From Chloroflexota bacterium (GTDB lineage Bacteria > Chloroflexota > Anaerolineae > UBA1429): a DNA stretch of 5,722 nt. Where the stretch lies: positions 1 to 5,722 of the forward strand of contig JAAZBQ010000902.1 in the NCBI GenBank assembly GCA_012513725.1. The letters are read 5' to 3'. Position 1 is the stretch's first letter. Each line of letters begins with the position of its first letter. Below the pieces are notes generated by a model that was not told where the DNA came from, did no database searches, and worked only from the letters and a program-made list of their open reading frames with translations. The position numbers and the translations under genes were made by a program. Below are positions 5,484 through 5,722 of the stretch, in pieces.

Positions 5484-5722
5484 ATGGACAACGACGCGCG
5501 CATCCGGCCCTACGACGCGAACCCGTTCTACTGGCAGTACAAGGGCCAGCCGGTGCTGCTCCTGGGCGGCAGCGTCGAGGACAACCTGTTCCAGATCCCC
5601 AACATTCGGGAGCACCTCGACCTCCTCCACTCGGTGGGCGGCAACTATGTCCGCTGCACGATGTCCAGCCGCGATCCCGGCGACGCCTGGCCGTTCGAGC
5701 GGGACCCCGCCACGGGCCTCTA
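5484..5722 (+). CDS. Putative glycoside-hydrolase-like protein, N-terminal fragment
   Basis: The frame runs open to the window end and shows 79 residues of a longer protein. The N-terminus (RPYDANPFYWQYKGQPVLLLGGS, then HLDLLHSVGGNYVRCTMSSRD) has the pattern of the first strand and helix of TIM-barrel glycoside-hydrolase-like proteins, in which a short DNP-[FY] beta-hairpin precedes a barrel strand ending in GGNYVR. The catalytic acids would lie further on, so neither activity nor substrate can be judged. No signal peptide is visible. Two ATGs are adjacent: 5484 is preferred because AGGAGG (5473-5478) is 5 nt away, against only 2 nt for 5481. The product would differ by a single Met. The family name is from overall pattern only; an uncharacterised barrel protein is the main alternative. 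Confidence 0.6.
   Translation, partial: MDNDARIRPYDANPFYWQYKGQPVLLLGGSVEDNLFQIPNIREHLDLLHSVGGNYVRCTMSSRDPGDAWPFERDPATGL

Noticed and set aside
5217..5630. 137-residue minus-strand open frame across the right repeat arm and the last gene
   Set aside because: Its Arg/Lys/Glu-rich middle is translation of the ACGCARAG repeat, and the rest is antisense to the glycoside-hydrolase-like gene.

Overview
The window is GC-rich bacterial DNA with five protein-coding genes, two of them cut by the window edges, plus intergenic terminators, promoters and one conspicuous repeat element. Nothing in it fixes the taxon. GC-rich coding, strong GGAGG-type ribosome sites, E. coli-like -35/-10 promoters, a glutaminyl-tRNA synthetase, several sugar-acid or glycan-type enzymes, and a degenerate ACGCARAG repeat are together most like environmental genomes of Planctomycetes, Armatimonadetes, Chloroflexi or related candidate phyla. 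That placement is inference.

Layout. Bases 1-837 (+) hold the 3' part of a DapA/NanA-superfamily lyase. It converges on a sialidase-like Asp-box beta-propeller gene (1994-921, -), and a perfect 16-bp terminator-like hairpin sits between them. The 300-bp gap 1995-2294 is a divergent promoter region with one promoter facing each way and a GC-rich hairpin in the glnS leader. glnS (2295-3974, +) follows and ends at its own terminator (4001-4031). Next comes an Ada-like gene (4129-4995, +) joining an AraC-type helix-turn-helix to an O6-alkylguanine-DNA alkyltransferase domain. The gap 4996-5483 is mostly a 415-bp element with two 96-nt imperfect inverted arms made of degenerate ACGCARAG units around a core with a second, smaller palindromic repeat. 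Just past it a promoter drives a final gene (5484 to the window end, +), whose N-terminus resembles glycoside-hydrolase-like TIM-barrel proteins.

How the genes relate. glnS and the alkyltransferase are separate housekeeping and DNA-repair units, not an operon. The aldolase-like, sialidase-like and glycoside-hydrolase-like genes suggest a carbohydrate- or sialic-acid-using lifestyle, but their individual substrates are unknown and none has a visible secretion signal. I found no CRISPR array, tRNA, rRNA, transposase or phage gene. The points most worth a second look are the GlnRS active-site and specificity residues (Asn235, QLGH, ILGKR) and the large inverted-repeat element.
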